The position numbers and the translations under genes were made by a program. 64,000 bases of DNA from Paeniglutamicibacter sp. Y32M11 (GTDB taxonomy: Bacteria > Actinomycetota > Actinomycetes > Actinomycetales > Micrococcaceae): NCBI RefSeq assembly GCF_019285735.1, contig NZ_CP079107.1, forward strand, positions 496,001 to 560,000, read 5' to 3'. Shown here piece after piece: positions 1-14,598 of the stretch. The notes beneath the pieces are model-generated. The model saw only the letters and a list, made by a program, of their open reading frames with translations. It did no database searches and was not told the DNA's origin. The number at the start of each line of letters is the position of its first letter. Position 1 is the first letter of the stretch.

Positions 1-1915
<1,915 letters not shown>

Positions 1916-2096
1916 CCACAAACACCACACACCCTTTGGGTGTTGGCAAGAAACGCTGCGTCCACTATACGGTCCCGAAACAACAAACCCATTTTGTTTT
2001 TCGCGGAATCAACAACATATACAACCACTATTGTGGTCGTAACCCATAGATTCACCACCCCCAGGCAGAAATGTCGCATATAGGGTTGGTACTAGA

Positions 2097-2215
2097 GTTA
2101 CGGCGGTCATAGCGTGGGGGAAACGCCCGGTCCCATACCGAACCCGGAAGCTAAGACCCACTGCGCCGATGGTACTGCACTCGGGAGGGTGTGGGAGAGT
2201 AGGTCACCGCCGGAC
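2097..2215 (+). rRNA. rrf: 5S ribosomal RNA (first operon)
   Basis: A 119-nt 5S gene with complementary ends (GTTACGGCGG at the 5' end, CCGCCGGAC at the 3' end) and the typical central CCATACCGAACCCGGAAG segment. It follows the partial 23S by about 180 bases and is the third gene of that operon. The sequence is identical to the 5S genes at 4041 and 11755. Confidence 0.96.
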
Positions 2216-2227
2216 AATATTTTGTTC

Positions 2228-2263
2228 CGAAACCCTCAAACACTGACGTGTTTGGGGGTTTCG
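2228..2263 (+). terminator. rRNA operon terminator
   Basis: A 16-bp near-perfect stem (CGAAACCCTCAAACAC with its complement, one G-T pair) around a TGAC loop starts 12 bases after the 5S. The same hairpin follows the third 5S. There is no long T run, as is common for actinobacterial rRNA terminators. Confidence 0.8.
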
Positions 2264-2361
2264 ATGTTTAACACCCACAAGACCACTCCTTGAAGGGGTC
2301 GGGATGATCCGGCTGCATGATTCTGGCCGGCTCCACAAGGCCGTACTGCCTAGGCTTATAG

Positions 2362-2400
2362 GCAAAAAAGTGTGTCTGCCCCGGGTGTGTCACCCGGGGC
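2362..2400 (-). terminator. Transposase terminator
   Basis: A perfect 10-bp GC-rich stem (2378-2387 with 2391-2400, loop TGT) lies just after the transposase stop on the minus strand. It is followed on that strand by AGACACACTTTTTTGCC, a spaced T run. Confidence 0.65.
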
Positions 2401-2421
2401 TGTGCCATGTCAGAGCATGAT

Positions 2422-3585
2422 TCAGCAGGGTCTGCCGGCCCATCCTTTTCTGACCCAGAGCCCTTCGGCTTCAGTCAGTGCGGTGCCGATGAGTTCCGGC
2501 CCAATCGTTTCCTCCTGGATCTGCTTCTTCACTGGTTTCGTGTTGAGGTGTTCAGGCCGGATGAGAGTGTGCGGTTCAGTTGGTTTCTCACTGTGGGAGT
2601 AGAGCCACCATTCGACCGCCCGTTTCGCATGGGCCGGCGGCATGCCACGGTGCCCGCGCAGCAGCGCACGGAGCTGAGTGTTAACGCCGCCCTCGATGTG
2701 GTTGGTTGTCGAAGCGATGGCCAGCCCATCAAATTCTGGCTCCAGGTAGGTGAAGAGCTCACCACTGCGCACCAGCCGTTCGAGGAGTTTGTAGGCCGAA
2801 CGTAGGCGAGTGTGGGTGTACCACCAGGTTTGGGTGGGCTTCACACCTTTGGGCCGGTGGCCGCCAGGTCCCGCCGGGTAGGTGCGTTCCTTGATCACGT
2901 CCCCGAAGGTGTGGTGCCATTCCTGCAGCGCTTGCATCCACTGGGTGGCGTGTTCTCGGGTCTTGATGCGTGTCAGGGCAAGGGAAATTCGCCGAAGGGC
3001 TCTTCCCGCGTCCGTTCGTGGTCGCAGGGTCAGATAAGTGCGCACGTTGCGTTGGACATGGACCAGGCAGCGTTGAACGCGAGTCTCTGGCCACGCTTGC
3101 GACAGTGCTGCCGCTAGCCCAGAGCCACCGTCAATGATCACGACCCGGGGTGCTGGGAACTGTTCCAGCAACGCTATCCAGGCCACCCTCTTTTCACTAT
3201 CGCACCACTGCCAGCCAATGGTTTTGCCGTTGGCAATCGCGATCAGGCAACACCACCCACGTCCTAGATAGATGCCGTCCATTTGGATCTGCAGGTGGAC
3301 TTCGCCGGTGGGCGCTAGGGATGGTTCGATCGCCCAACACCACTGGGTGTTATGTCGGAGGGTTCTACCCGTGCCGGGGTTGTAGGAGGCCTGGGACTGT
3401 TTCCCCAAGATCCATTGGAGGAACAGGTTTAGCTCGGCTCGACGTTTCAGGTCAGGGCGCTTCTTGACACTGCTGGCCCCGCAGTGGATGCACCTCCAGC
3501 GTTGGGTTCCGACTGAGGTCTTTCCATTGCGTTTCAGGGCAGATCCGCATACTTCACATTGCTTCGATTTTCCAGAACCATTCAC
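2422..3585 (-). CDS. IS256-family (IS1249-like) DDE transposase
   Basis: A 387-residue transposase, about the usual length for IS1249-type members of the IS256 family. The N-terminus has a zinc-ribbon pattern (Cys10, Cys13, Cys32, Cys35) that probably binds DNA. The catalytic triad can be read as Asp103 (QMDG), Asp152 (VIIDGGSG) and Glu298 (NHIEGG). Between the second Asp and the Glu is the IS256-type motif RCLVHVQRN (about 172-180). The frame is intact from ATG to stop, so the element may still be active. A hairpin terminator lies downstream. No passenger genes accompany it. Confidence 0.93.
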   Translation of the reverse strand: MNGSGKSKQCEVCGSALKRNGKTSVGTQRWRCIHCGASSVKKRPDLKRRAELNLFLQWILGKQSQASYNPGTGRTLRHNTQWCWAIEPSLAPTGEVHLQIQMDGIYLGRGWCCLIAIANGKTIGWQWCDSEKRVAWIALLEQFPAPRVVIIDGGSGLAAALSQAWPETRVQRCLVHVQRNVRTYLTLRPRTDAGRALRRISLALTRIKTREHATQWMQALQEWHHTFGDVIKERTYPAGPGGHRPKGVKPTQTWWYTHTRLRSAYKLLERLVRSGELFTYLEPEFDGLAIASTTNHIEGGVNTQLRALLRGHRGMPPAHAKRAVEWWLYSHSEKPTEPHTLIRPEHLNTKPVKKQIQEETIGPELIGTALTEAEGLWVRKGWAGRPC

Positions 3586-3884
3586 GGTTAATGGCTCAAA
3601 GGTATAAGAAACCTCGTTCTACTGCGCCATCGTTGGGAAGCAGGCCCCTCGCGGACACACTTTTCGGCCTATACGCCACTGCCTATGTGAATTCCTGCGA
3701 GGACACCTCAGTCTGACCTGGCCCGAGATCGTGGCGTAGCGGAACACCCACCAACTTTCCGCGCCAAGGTATATGAGTATGGGACGAGGATTCTCGGCTC
3801 CAGCCTTAGGGCTTGATATCTTTGCCTTCCCTGCAATTACCACCCACCTCAAACCGCATCTATCGACGTCTTTGATGAATCATG

Positions 3885-3922
3885 GCCTTTTGGTCAGTGA
3901 CAGCTGTCACTGACCAAAAGGC
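3885..3922. repeat. 38-bp perfect palindrome without spacer
   Basis: The left arm GCCTTTTGGTCAGTGACAG (3885-3903) is followed directly by its exact reverse complement (3904-3922), centred on CAGCTG. There is no loop, so it suits a protein-binding dyad or the joint of two inverted ends better than a simple terminator, although as RNA it could still fold. It lies between the IS and the promoter-like motif of the free-standing 5S. Confidence 0.9.
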
Positions 3923-3931
3923 GGCTCTTGA

Positions 3932-3961
3932 TTGGCTTTGTAGGACCTAGTGCGTTATAGT
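3932..3961 (+). promoter_or_regulatory. Candidate promoter of the free-standing 5S gene
   Basis: TTGGCT (3932-3937) and TATAGT (3956-3961) are separated by 18 bases and lie about 80 bases upstream of the second 5S. The spacing and -10 fit a vegetative sigma factor. The palindrome at 3885-3922 sits just upstream. This is an inference from motif spacing only. Confidence 0.45.
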
Positions 3962-4040
3962 TATCTACTGAAGAACCACAGCATTGCCTGTGACTCGAGA
4001 AGCCACCAGCAGTCCTGAATAAGGATTGCGCGGTAAAAGA

Positions 4041-4159
4041 GTTACGGCGGTCATAGCGTGGGGGAAACGCCCGGTCCCATACCGAACCCGGAAGCTAAGA
4101 CCCACTGCGCCGATGGTACTGCACTCGGGAGGGTGTGGGAGAGTAGGTCACCGCCGGAC
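4041..4159 (+). rRNA. rrf: 5S ribosomal RNA, free-standing copy
   Basis: Identical over 119 nt to the other two 5S genes, but not preceded by 23S. Upstream DNA is unrelated to the 23S-5S spacer, and the downstream terminator has a different sequence from that of the operon copies. It therefore looks like an independent transcription unit rather than a piece of an operon cut off by the IS. Confidence 0.95.
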
Positions 4160-4169
4160 ATAACTGTCC

Positions 4170-4204
4170 CGAAGCCCCTGAACACATAGTGTTCAGGGGC
4201 TTCG
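4170..4204 (+). terminator. Terminator of the free-standing 5S
   Basis: A perfect 16-bp stem (4170-4185 with 4189-4204, arm CGAAGCCCCTGAACAC) with a three-base loop begins 10 bases after the 5S. It resembles the operon terminators in position and length but differs in sequence. Confidence 0.82.
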
Positions 4205-4733
4205 ATGTTTAAGCTTAATCACTGCGGCCGGGTCCAGGGAGCCGGTGTGCCTCCCGGCCGACATTCATCCGGTCCCTACGCCGGACCCATAGTCAGGCTC
4301 ATAGCGACTCTGCCCATCTTCCGATAGAACTAAACGTTTATGCTAACCGCCGGTTCTTCTGGTGGCATCATGATTTTGCCGGGTACATCTAGCGCCTTGA
4401 CTTGCATCCGGGGACAGGTAGAGCTGATGCGACCTGAAAGCCGCGTTTCTCGGCACTTCCCGTCCCCATTACTTCGGGCTGATAGGAGTTGCTATTGTGT
4501 GCTGACTCCCGGATCCTTTCGGATATCACCCAGGGCACCATGGGCGCGGTATTTGAGCAAACGCATCTCCGTTTTACATGACGAGAACGGAGCCTCATCG
4601 TTTGATCCCGGATGCGCGCAGCGCAGCGGCAGGAAAACCAAGGACTGCCTCAAACCCCATGGGTAGTTTGACGTAGTTGCTCATAAGAAATTTCTCTGAA
4701 TGTCTATTCTTGCTGCAGATAGTCCGTTTCTCT
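4205..4733. other. Intergenic stretch with no recognisable gene
   Basis: About 530 bases between the 5S terminator and an SRPBCC gene. An open frame at 4340-4666 encodes no recognisable motif, has no ribosome-binding site and is opposed by other frames, so I do not call it. I see no tRNA, repeat or transposon end here. Confidence 0.6.
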
Positions 4734-5219
4734 ATGTGGCATTATGTACGCGTGGTCGAACTGGGGCTTTCACATTCGGTTGATCGCGTTTGGCGAGCGG
4801 TCAGCGTCCCGGACGAACTTGCGAGTTGGTTCCCGGCCGCAGTGGACTGGACCCCCGCGAAGGGCGAGAGCTTTGAGGCTGGCGGAGCAACCCTTGAAGT
4901 AACTGAAGTTGAACCGCAGCGGCTCTTGGCCTGGACCTTCGCCGGGGAGCTGCAAATGTTCGAGATCCAGGCTTTGGAGGAGGGCTGCCGACTGACGTTC
5001 ACTCATGTCTTCGATGACCGCACACTCGCCGCGCAAACTGCTGCGGGCTGGGACGCCTACTTGTCGCGGCTCGAGCCCTATCTCTCTGGGACACCTGTCA
5101 CAGAGGAGACGGCACATGAGCATTGGGCCGTCGTCCATGAGCACTACGCGGAAAAATTCGGTGTAGACCCAGGACCTGGGCGAAAGTTCGCGGCTTCGTT
5201 ACGCGGTAGCCAAGACTGA
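4734..5219 (+). CDS. SRPBCC (AHSA1-like) domain protein
   Basis: A 161-residue protein of the START/Bet v1-like SRPBCC superfamily, a fold that binds small hydrophobic ligands or acts as an Hsp90-activator-like domain. The N-terminal pattern (V..VELGLSHSVDRVWRAVS, about residues 5-23) followed by ELASWFPA and a later LAWTFAG strand is typical of AHSA1-type proteins. The ATG at 4734 was chosen because homology-like sequence begins right after it; an in-frame ATG at 4677 would add 19 unlikely residues. No clear ribosome-binding site is visible. It lies between the free-standing 5S and the complete rRNA operon, so neighbours give no clue to its ligand. Confidence 0.78.
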   Translation: MWHYVRVVELGLSHSVDRVWRAVSVPDELASWFPAAVDWTPAKGESFEAGGATLEVTEVEPQRLLAWTFAGELQMFEIQALEEGCRLTFTHVFDDRTLAAQTAAGWDAYLSRLEPYLSGTPVTEETAHEHWAVVHEHYAEKFGVDPGPGRKFAASLRGSQD

Positions 5220-5247
5220 TTCGATTGCTCGAATAGAGACTGATTCC

Positions 5248-5445
5248 ATGATTAAGTTTGAGTTCCAGGTTGTGGGTACTGTGAGCATCAGCCCTTGGCT
5301 TGTGGGTTTGTCATATGACGACGGAGACTACCGGATCGGCCCCCAGTTTCGGTTGGGGGCCGTGCCCACTGGCGGGTACCAAACCATCACACAAGAGAAC
5401 TGGCGCGGAGGCCTAGCCGAGGATGAGTACCAGTTGGTTCTCTGA
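5248..5445 (+). CDS. Small hypothetical protein
   Basis: A 65-residue frame beginning with ATG 28 bases after the SRPBCC gene. The protein is acidic and aromatic-rich, with no signal peptide, membrane segment or family motif that I recognise. It may be co-transcribed with the SRPBCC gene. The ribosome-binding site is weak (GAGACTGATTCC). Codon use is compatible with coding but the short length leaves real doubt. Confidence 0.4.
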   Translation: MIKFEFQVVGTVSISPWLVGLSYDDGDYRIGPQFRLGAVPTGGYQTITQENWRGGLAEDEYQLVL

Positions 5446-6321
5446 AAACTCCGTGGGTTGGATCCACCCTGTCCTGTCGCCAGTATCCCGTGACTTTGTA
5501 GGGGCTACGTTCTTGCCCTTGCGAGGCTTGGCTCGACGGTCCCGTGCCGGCTTCGAAGTCGCCTAGCCGGTATACCTGTTGCTAGATTTTGCTGTCGCTT
5601 CCGGTTCAGGCGCGCATCACGATCATTGGCCGCGTACTGGAATGACTTCAGGTCCCGAATATGTTGCTACTGCGCGAAACCTCGGCCGCAGAACTAGTAC
5701 TCAGCGATCCTTGGTGAGTGGCGCGCAGCGGGTATGTGGCAGTGTCGCGGGGGTCACGGTGATGTTTTTTAATGTTTTAGTCGAGCTGGGGCGTGTGGGG
5801 ACTGGTTTTGGGCTGGTTTGGCGGGGTTTTTGGTGGGGGAAAGGGCTGATTTCCCCTTCGGGTGTTTTGTGTGTATAGTTCTTTGAGTTGCCGGGATGAG
5901 GACAGCGGAAGTTTTCGCTGAGGATCTCCTGGTTGACCATCTTCCTTTCCTTAGATATCTGATCATTATGGTCGGCGTTTTTGAATGCCTTCGATTTTTG
6001 TCTGGTTCTGGGTGCTGGAGAGCGAGTATCACCTTGATGGTGGATTTGTTCTTCGACACGCGGTGGGGTAAGGTAGATAAGTTGCTCCAGAACGAAGCGG
6101 CCGGAACATTGTTTTCTGGTGGTGGTGTTGGAAGTGTCTGTTGTTTGAGAACTCAATAGTGTGCCAAGTTTGTTGATACCAATTTATTTATTTTATTGGT
6201 GAATGGCTTCAAGGTTTGCACCCCCCGGTGTGGATGCTTGAGGCAATTTGCCAGGATGTTTTTACTTGGTGCAACCCGGTCGACTTTTTCCAGTTGGCGT
6301 GTTGGTTGTGTCTGTATATTT
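5446..6321 (+). promoter_or_regulatory. rRNA operon upstream region and 16S leader
   Basis: About 875 bases without a supported protein gene, as expected for an rRNA promoter and leader. Candidate core elements are TTGACC (5933-5938) with TATCTG (5956-5961) at 17-base spacing, and a separate TATAGT at 5874-5879 without a good -35. The segment at 6138-6163, with TTGTTTGAGAACTCAATAG, resembles the actinobacterial pre-16S antitermination (boxA-type) region. Which promoter is used cannot be decided from sequence alone. Confidence 0.55.
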
Positions 6322-11565
<5,244 letters not shown>

Positions 11566-11754
11566 CCACAAACACCATTACCACCGAACATGTTCGGTGG
11601 TTGGCAAGAAACGCTGCGTCCACTATACGGTCCCGAAACAACAAACCCATTTTGTTTTTCGCGGATACAACAACATATACAACCACTATTGTGGTCGTAA
11701 CCCATAGATTCACCACCCCCAGGCAGAAATGTCGCATATAGGGTTGGTACTAGA

Positions 11755-11873
11755 GTTACGGCGGTCATAGCGTGGGGGAAACGCCCGGTCCCATACCGAA
11801 CCCGGAAGCTAAGACCCACTGCGCCGATGGTACTGCACTCGGGAGGGTGTGGGAGAGTAGGTCACCGCCGGAC
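11755..11873 (+). rRNA. rrf: 5S ribosomal RNA (complete operon)
   Basis: A 119-nt 5S identical to the two upstream copies, about 190 bases after the 23S. Last gene of the complete 16S-23S-5S operon. Confidence 0.96.
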
Positions 11874-11885
11874 AATATTTTGTTC

Positions 11886-11921
11886 CGAAACCCTCAAACA
11901 CTGACGTGTTTGGGGGTTTCG
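11886..11921 (+). terminator. rRNA operon terminator
   Basis: Same 16-bp hairpin as at 2228-2263, starting 12 bases after the 5S. Confidence 0.8.
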
Positions 11922-12023
11922 ATGTTTAACACCCACCAGACCACAAGCGAGTCGGCCCGACCTTCAACAGACACACCAATACGTGCAAATGCTGTTGTCA
12001 GTGATTGCCGTTACTGTGGTGAG

Positions 12024-12524
12024 ATGGATGGATTATTTTCACACGCGGCATCGGCCAACGAGCCTAGCTCCCACGACGATTACCGCTTGCCGGAACTCCG
12101 GCACACAGTCAGCGTCCCGGTGGCTGCCGAGCAAGCCTTTGAGGGCTTCTCCGAATACATTCATCTTTGGTGGCCAGTGAGCAAGTTCTCACATTACGGT
12201 CCAGGTAGCCACGTGACATTCGAGCGCGGAAGCCTCGTTGAAGAATCCGAAGATGGCGACCAGCACCTTTGGGGCAAGGTCGTACACTTCGACGCTCCCT
12301 CGACCATCGTTTTGGACTTTACTCTTGGCATGGAAACTGCTCCGCCGACCCACGTGAGCCTCGAATTTCACGAACAGGGGACGGCAACCGAGATCGTCTT
12401 GACGCACGACGGTTGGGCCTCGGGGCATGTAGGTCAGGAGCAATACGAGCAATACAGTCAGTGGCCCGAGATTCTTGGCTACTACGCCCGGTTCATGGGC
12501 GCCGACAACCAGCAGGTCCGCTAA
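12024..12524 (+). CDS. SRPBCC (AHSA1-like) domain protein
   Basis: A 166-residue SRPBCC-superfamily protein. Visible family features are RHTVSVPVAAEQAFEGFSE near residue 26, the WWPVS turn, the VTFERGSLVEE strand and the C-terminal EIVLTHDGW helix region, as in AHSA1-type proteins of actinobacteria. The ATG at 12024 follows GTGGTGAG, a plausible ribosome-binding site; the in-frame ATG further upstream lies inside the 5S gene and is rejected. It lies directly after the rRNA operon and before the FAD oxidase. Ligand and role are unknown. Confidence 0.8.
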   Translation: MDGLFSHAASANEPSSHDDYRLPELRHTVSVPVAAEQAFEGFSEYIHLWWPVSKFSHYGPGSHVTFERGSLVEESEDGDQHLWGKVVHFDAPSTIVLDFTLGMETAPPTHVSLEFHEQGTATEIVLTHDGWASGHVGQEQYEQYSQWPEILGYYARFMGADNQQVR

Positions 12525-12594
12525 CGAATCTCGATCGTAGTCACCGAGGCGACGACGTCACGCCAAAAACATCAGCATCGTTTGAAAGGGCCTC

Positions 12595-13977
12595 ATGAAC
12601 CTCGAAACCGCCGACTCGGCCCTGGTGGCTGAGTTAACCCAGCAGATTGGCGAGGACTCAGTATCCACCGAGCCTAAGGTTCTACTCGCTCACAGCCATG
12701 ACTTCGGGAAGATCGTTGATCTCCAGCAACCCCTTGCCGTGGTTTTTGCAGAACGCGTTGAGGACGTTCAGGCGACCTTGCGGCTAGCGTCGGCGGCAGG
12801 AGTGGCGGTGGTGCCGCGCGGGGCTGGCACGGGCGTCTCAGGGGGCGCACACGCCACTGTGCGTTGCATCGTGTTATCCCTCGAACGCATGAACCGCATT
12901 TTGGAGATCCGACCCGATGATGAGGTGGCGGTGGTTCAACCCGGTGTCGTCAACGCGGTGCTGAACAATGCGGTGGCCAAGCATGGGCTCATGTACGCCC
13001 CGGATCCGGCCAGTTACCAACAGTCGACCATTGGCGGCAACGTCGCAACCAACGCTGGCGGTTTGCGCTGTGCCAAATACGGGGTGACTACCGATTCGGT
13101 GCTTGGCCTCGACGTAGTTTTGGCCGATGGCACACTGATCTCCACCGGACGCAACACCTTCAAGGGAGTGGCCGGCTACGACCTCACGTCCCTATTGGTG
13201 GGCTCCGAGGGCACGCTGGGCGTGGTGGTCTCCGTGACGGTACGCCTGCGCTACCTCAGCGCAAAAACCTGTTCCATCGCCGCCGTATTCACCGACGTTA
13301 TTCAGGCGGCCGCCGGCGTGATGGCGATCGCCCGGATCAGGGTGCAACCGGCGATCTTGGAGTTGCTGGACATAGGAACCATGCGTGTCCTTGATGCGGC
13401 CTATGGCTCGGACCTCGCGGCGCGGGGCGGCGCCTTGCTGCTGGTGCGTACCGATGGCCATGGGGCCGAGATTGAGGCCAACATTGTGCGCTCGGCACTG
13501 GAGAACTTGGGTGCGCACGTGAGCGAGCCTGACGATGAGGAAGCCGTGCGTCTGATCGAGATGCGCAGGGCCAGCCGCGGCGACGGGCAGGACGATAAAT
13601 ATCGTGTGGGGGAGGACGTGGCGGTGCCCCGTTCGGCCATGGTCGAATACATGGGCACCCTCGATCAGATTGCCGCCCGAAACCGGGTCATGGTGCGGAT
13701 TGTTGCCCACGCTGGAGACGGCAACTTGCATCCCACGTTCTGGGTTAACTCGGAGGATGGAGCCGCGGGGGTGGCACGCCTTGACGCGGCACTTGAGGAG
13801 TCGATCAGGGCGGCGCTGGAGGTCGGTGGAACCATTACCGGGGAGCACGGGGTGGGTACCGCGAAGCGCGACTGGTTGGCGTGGGAACAGTCGGCCGAAG
13901 TGCTCGAGATCCAACGCAAGATCAAGGCGATCTTTGATCCGCAGGGGATTTTGAACCCGGGCAAAGCTATCCTGTGA
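12595..13977 (+). CDS. FAD-binding oxidase, GlcD-like (glycolate/D-lactate dehydrogenase type)
   Basis: A 460-residue flavoenzyme of the vanillyl-alcohol oxidase/GlcD family, which oxidises 2-hydroxy acids such as glycolate or D-lactate. The FAD pyrophosphate loop is PRGAGTGVSGGA (74-85); further FAD contacts lie in GGNVATNAGG (147-156). C-terminal motifs HAGDGNLHP (372-380), GEHGVG (416-421) and terminal NPGK (454-457) are diagnostic. Start ATG is preceded by AAAGGG. It appears monocistronic, with no GlcE or GlcF partner nearby, which fits the single-subunit bacterial type. Exact substrate cannot be read from the sequence. Confidence 0.92.
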   Translation: MNLETADSALVAELTQQIGEDSVSTEPKVLLAHSHDFGKIVDLQQPLAVVFAERVEDVQATLRLASAAGVAVVPRGAGTGVSGGAHATVRCIVLSLERMNRILEIRPDDEVAVVQPGVVNAVLNNAVAKHGLMYAPDPASYQQSTIGGNVATNAGGLRCAKYGVTTDSVLGLDVVLADGTLISTGRNTFKGVAGYDLTSLLVGSEGTLGVVVSVTVRLRYLSAKTCSIAAVFTDVIQAAAGVMAIARIRVQPAILELLDIGTMRVLDAAYGSDLAARGGALLLVRTDGHGAEIEANIVRSALENLGAHVSEPDDEEAVRLIEMRRASRGDGQDDKYRVGEDVAVPRSAMVEYMGTLDQIAARNRVMVRIVAHAGDGNLHPTFWVNSEDGAAGVARLDAALEESIRAALEVGGTITGEHGVGTAKRDWLAWEQSAEVLEIQRKIKAIFDPQGILNPGKAIL

Positions 13978-14048
13978 CGCAGAACCCCTTGTCCCGATTA
14001 GGTGTTGGAGTGAATTGTCTGTAGAATTTTTACTCGTTGGTACAACAC

Positions 14049-14125
14049 CGGGATATGGCGCAGCTTGGTAGCGCGCGTCGTTCGGGACGACGAGGTCGCA
14101 GGTTCAAATCCTGTTATCCCGACCA
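14049..14125 (+). tRNA. tRNA-Pro (anticodon CGG)
   Basis: A 77-nt cloverleaf with acceptor CGGGATA / TATCCCG, anticodon stem CGTCG / CGACG, loop TTCGGGA, GGTTCAAATCC T arm and encoded CCA. The anticodon CGG reads CCG codons. Confidence 0.97.
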
Positions 14126-14129
14126 ATGT

Positions 14130-14165
14130 GAGCCCCGCAAGAAACCTTGGTTTCATGCGGGGCTC
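14130..14165 (+). terminator. tRNA-Pro terminator
   Basis: Stem GAGCCCCGC / GCGGGGCTC with an inner GAAACC / GGTTTC stem, starting 4 bases after the tRNA CCA. Confidence 0.75.
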
Positions 14166-14535
14166 GTCCCATTTAACAACCAAAAAGCTCCCTCGCCCGC
14201 ATCGGGGTCAAGCAGGTGGATAAGCCCCAGCCCCAGCCCGAAGCGCGCCGGAAGCTCTCCGCTGACTGAGGATCGGCTCAACGGTGTCTCTTTCGCCGGC
14301 GACTCCACGCGGTCGCTCATGACTACCTCCGCGGCCGCTACGACTGTAGTCAGCGTCGTACCGTGTCCGGTGACGAAGGCGCCCGCAATCTCACCGAGGA
14401 TTCTCTCCCCGATCTCCGAGCTGTTCCACGTGGAACCAATCAGATTGACCGAAGGGGAGGGCTCGATCTGCTGTTAGCGGTGCCAGCGGTGCCGGCACCC
14501 AGCGGACCGCTCATTTACGGAGCTTCCATTAAACG
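14166..14535. other. Intergenic stretch with a parS-like palindrome
   Basis: About 370 bases with no supported gene. The only notable element is a perfect 14-bp palindrome GTTCCACGTGGAAC at 14423-14436. With one flanking base on each side it matches the ParB site variant TGTTCCACGTGAAACA at 14 of 16 positions. Functional relevance is uncertain. Confidence 0.5.
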
Positions 14536-14567
14536 TTTGTGGGACCGACCATGGCCGGTCCCACAAA
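14536..14567 (-). terminator. Terminator of the siderophore-binding protein gene
   Basis: A 12-bp perfect stem (TTTGTGGGACCG / CGGTCCCACAAA) lies 32 bases beyond the stop codon of the minus-strand binding protein gene. Confidence 0.65.
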
Positions 14568-14598
14568 TGACGTGAGGTTTTGAATGAAGTAGAGGTTG

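Larger units (their letters stand above)
2350..3615 (-). mobile_element. Insertion sequence, IS256 family, IS1249-like
   Basis: A single intact transposase gene with its own terminator lies between two 5S genes. The element ends are not resolved. The best candidates are related inward-facing segments containing CTTATA, near 2354 and 3602, but I could not identify clean inverted repeats or a target duplication, so the limits are approximate. Its position between the 5S of one rRNA operon and a free-standing 5S indicates insertion into an rRNA intergenic region. Confidence 0.6.

Noticed and set aside
2344-3625. Same six bases TACTGC on both sides of the IS as a possible target duplication
   Set aside because: Too short, and the ends it implies do not carry matching inverted repeats. 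IS256-family duplications are usually 8-9 bp.
4340-4666. 108-codon plus-strand frame downstream of the free-standing 5S
   Set aside because: No ribosome-binding site, no motif, amino-acid composition typical of random GC-rich DNA.
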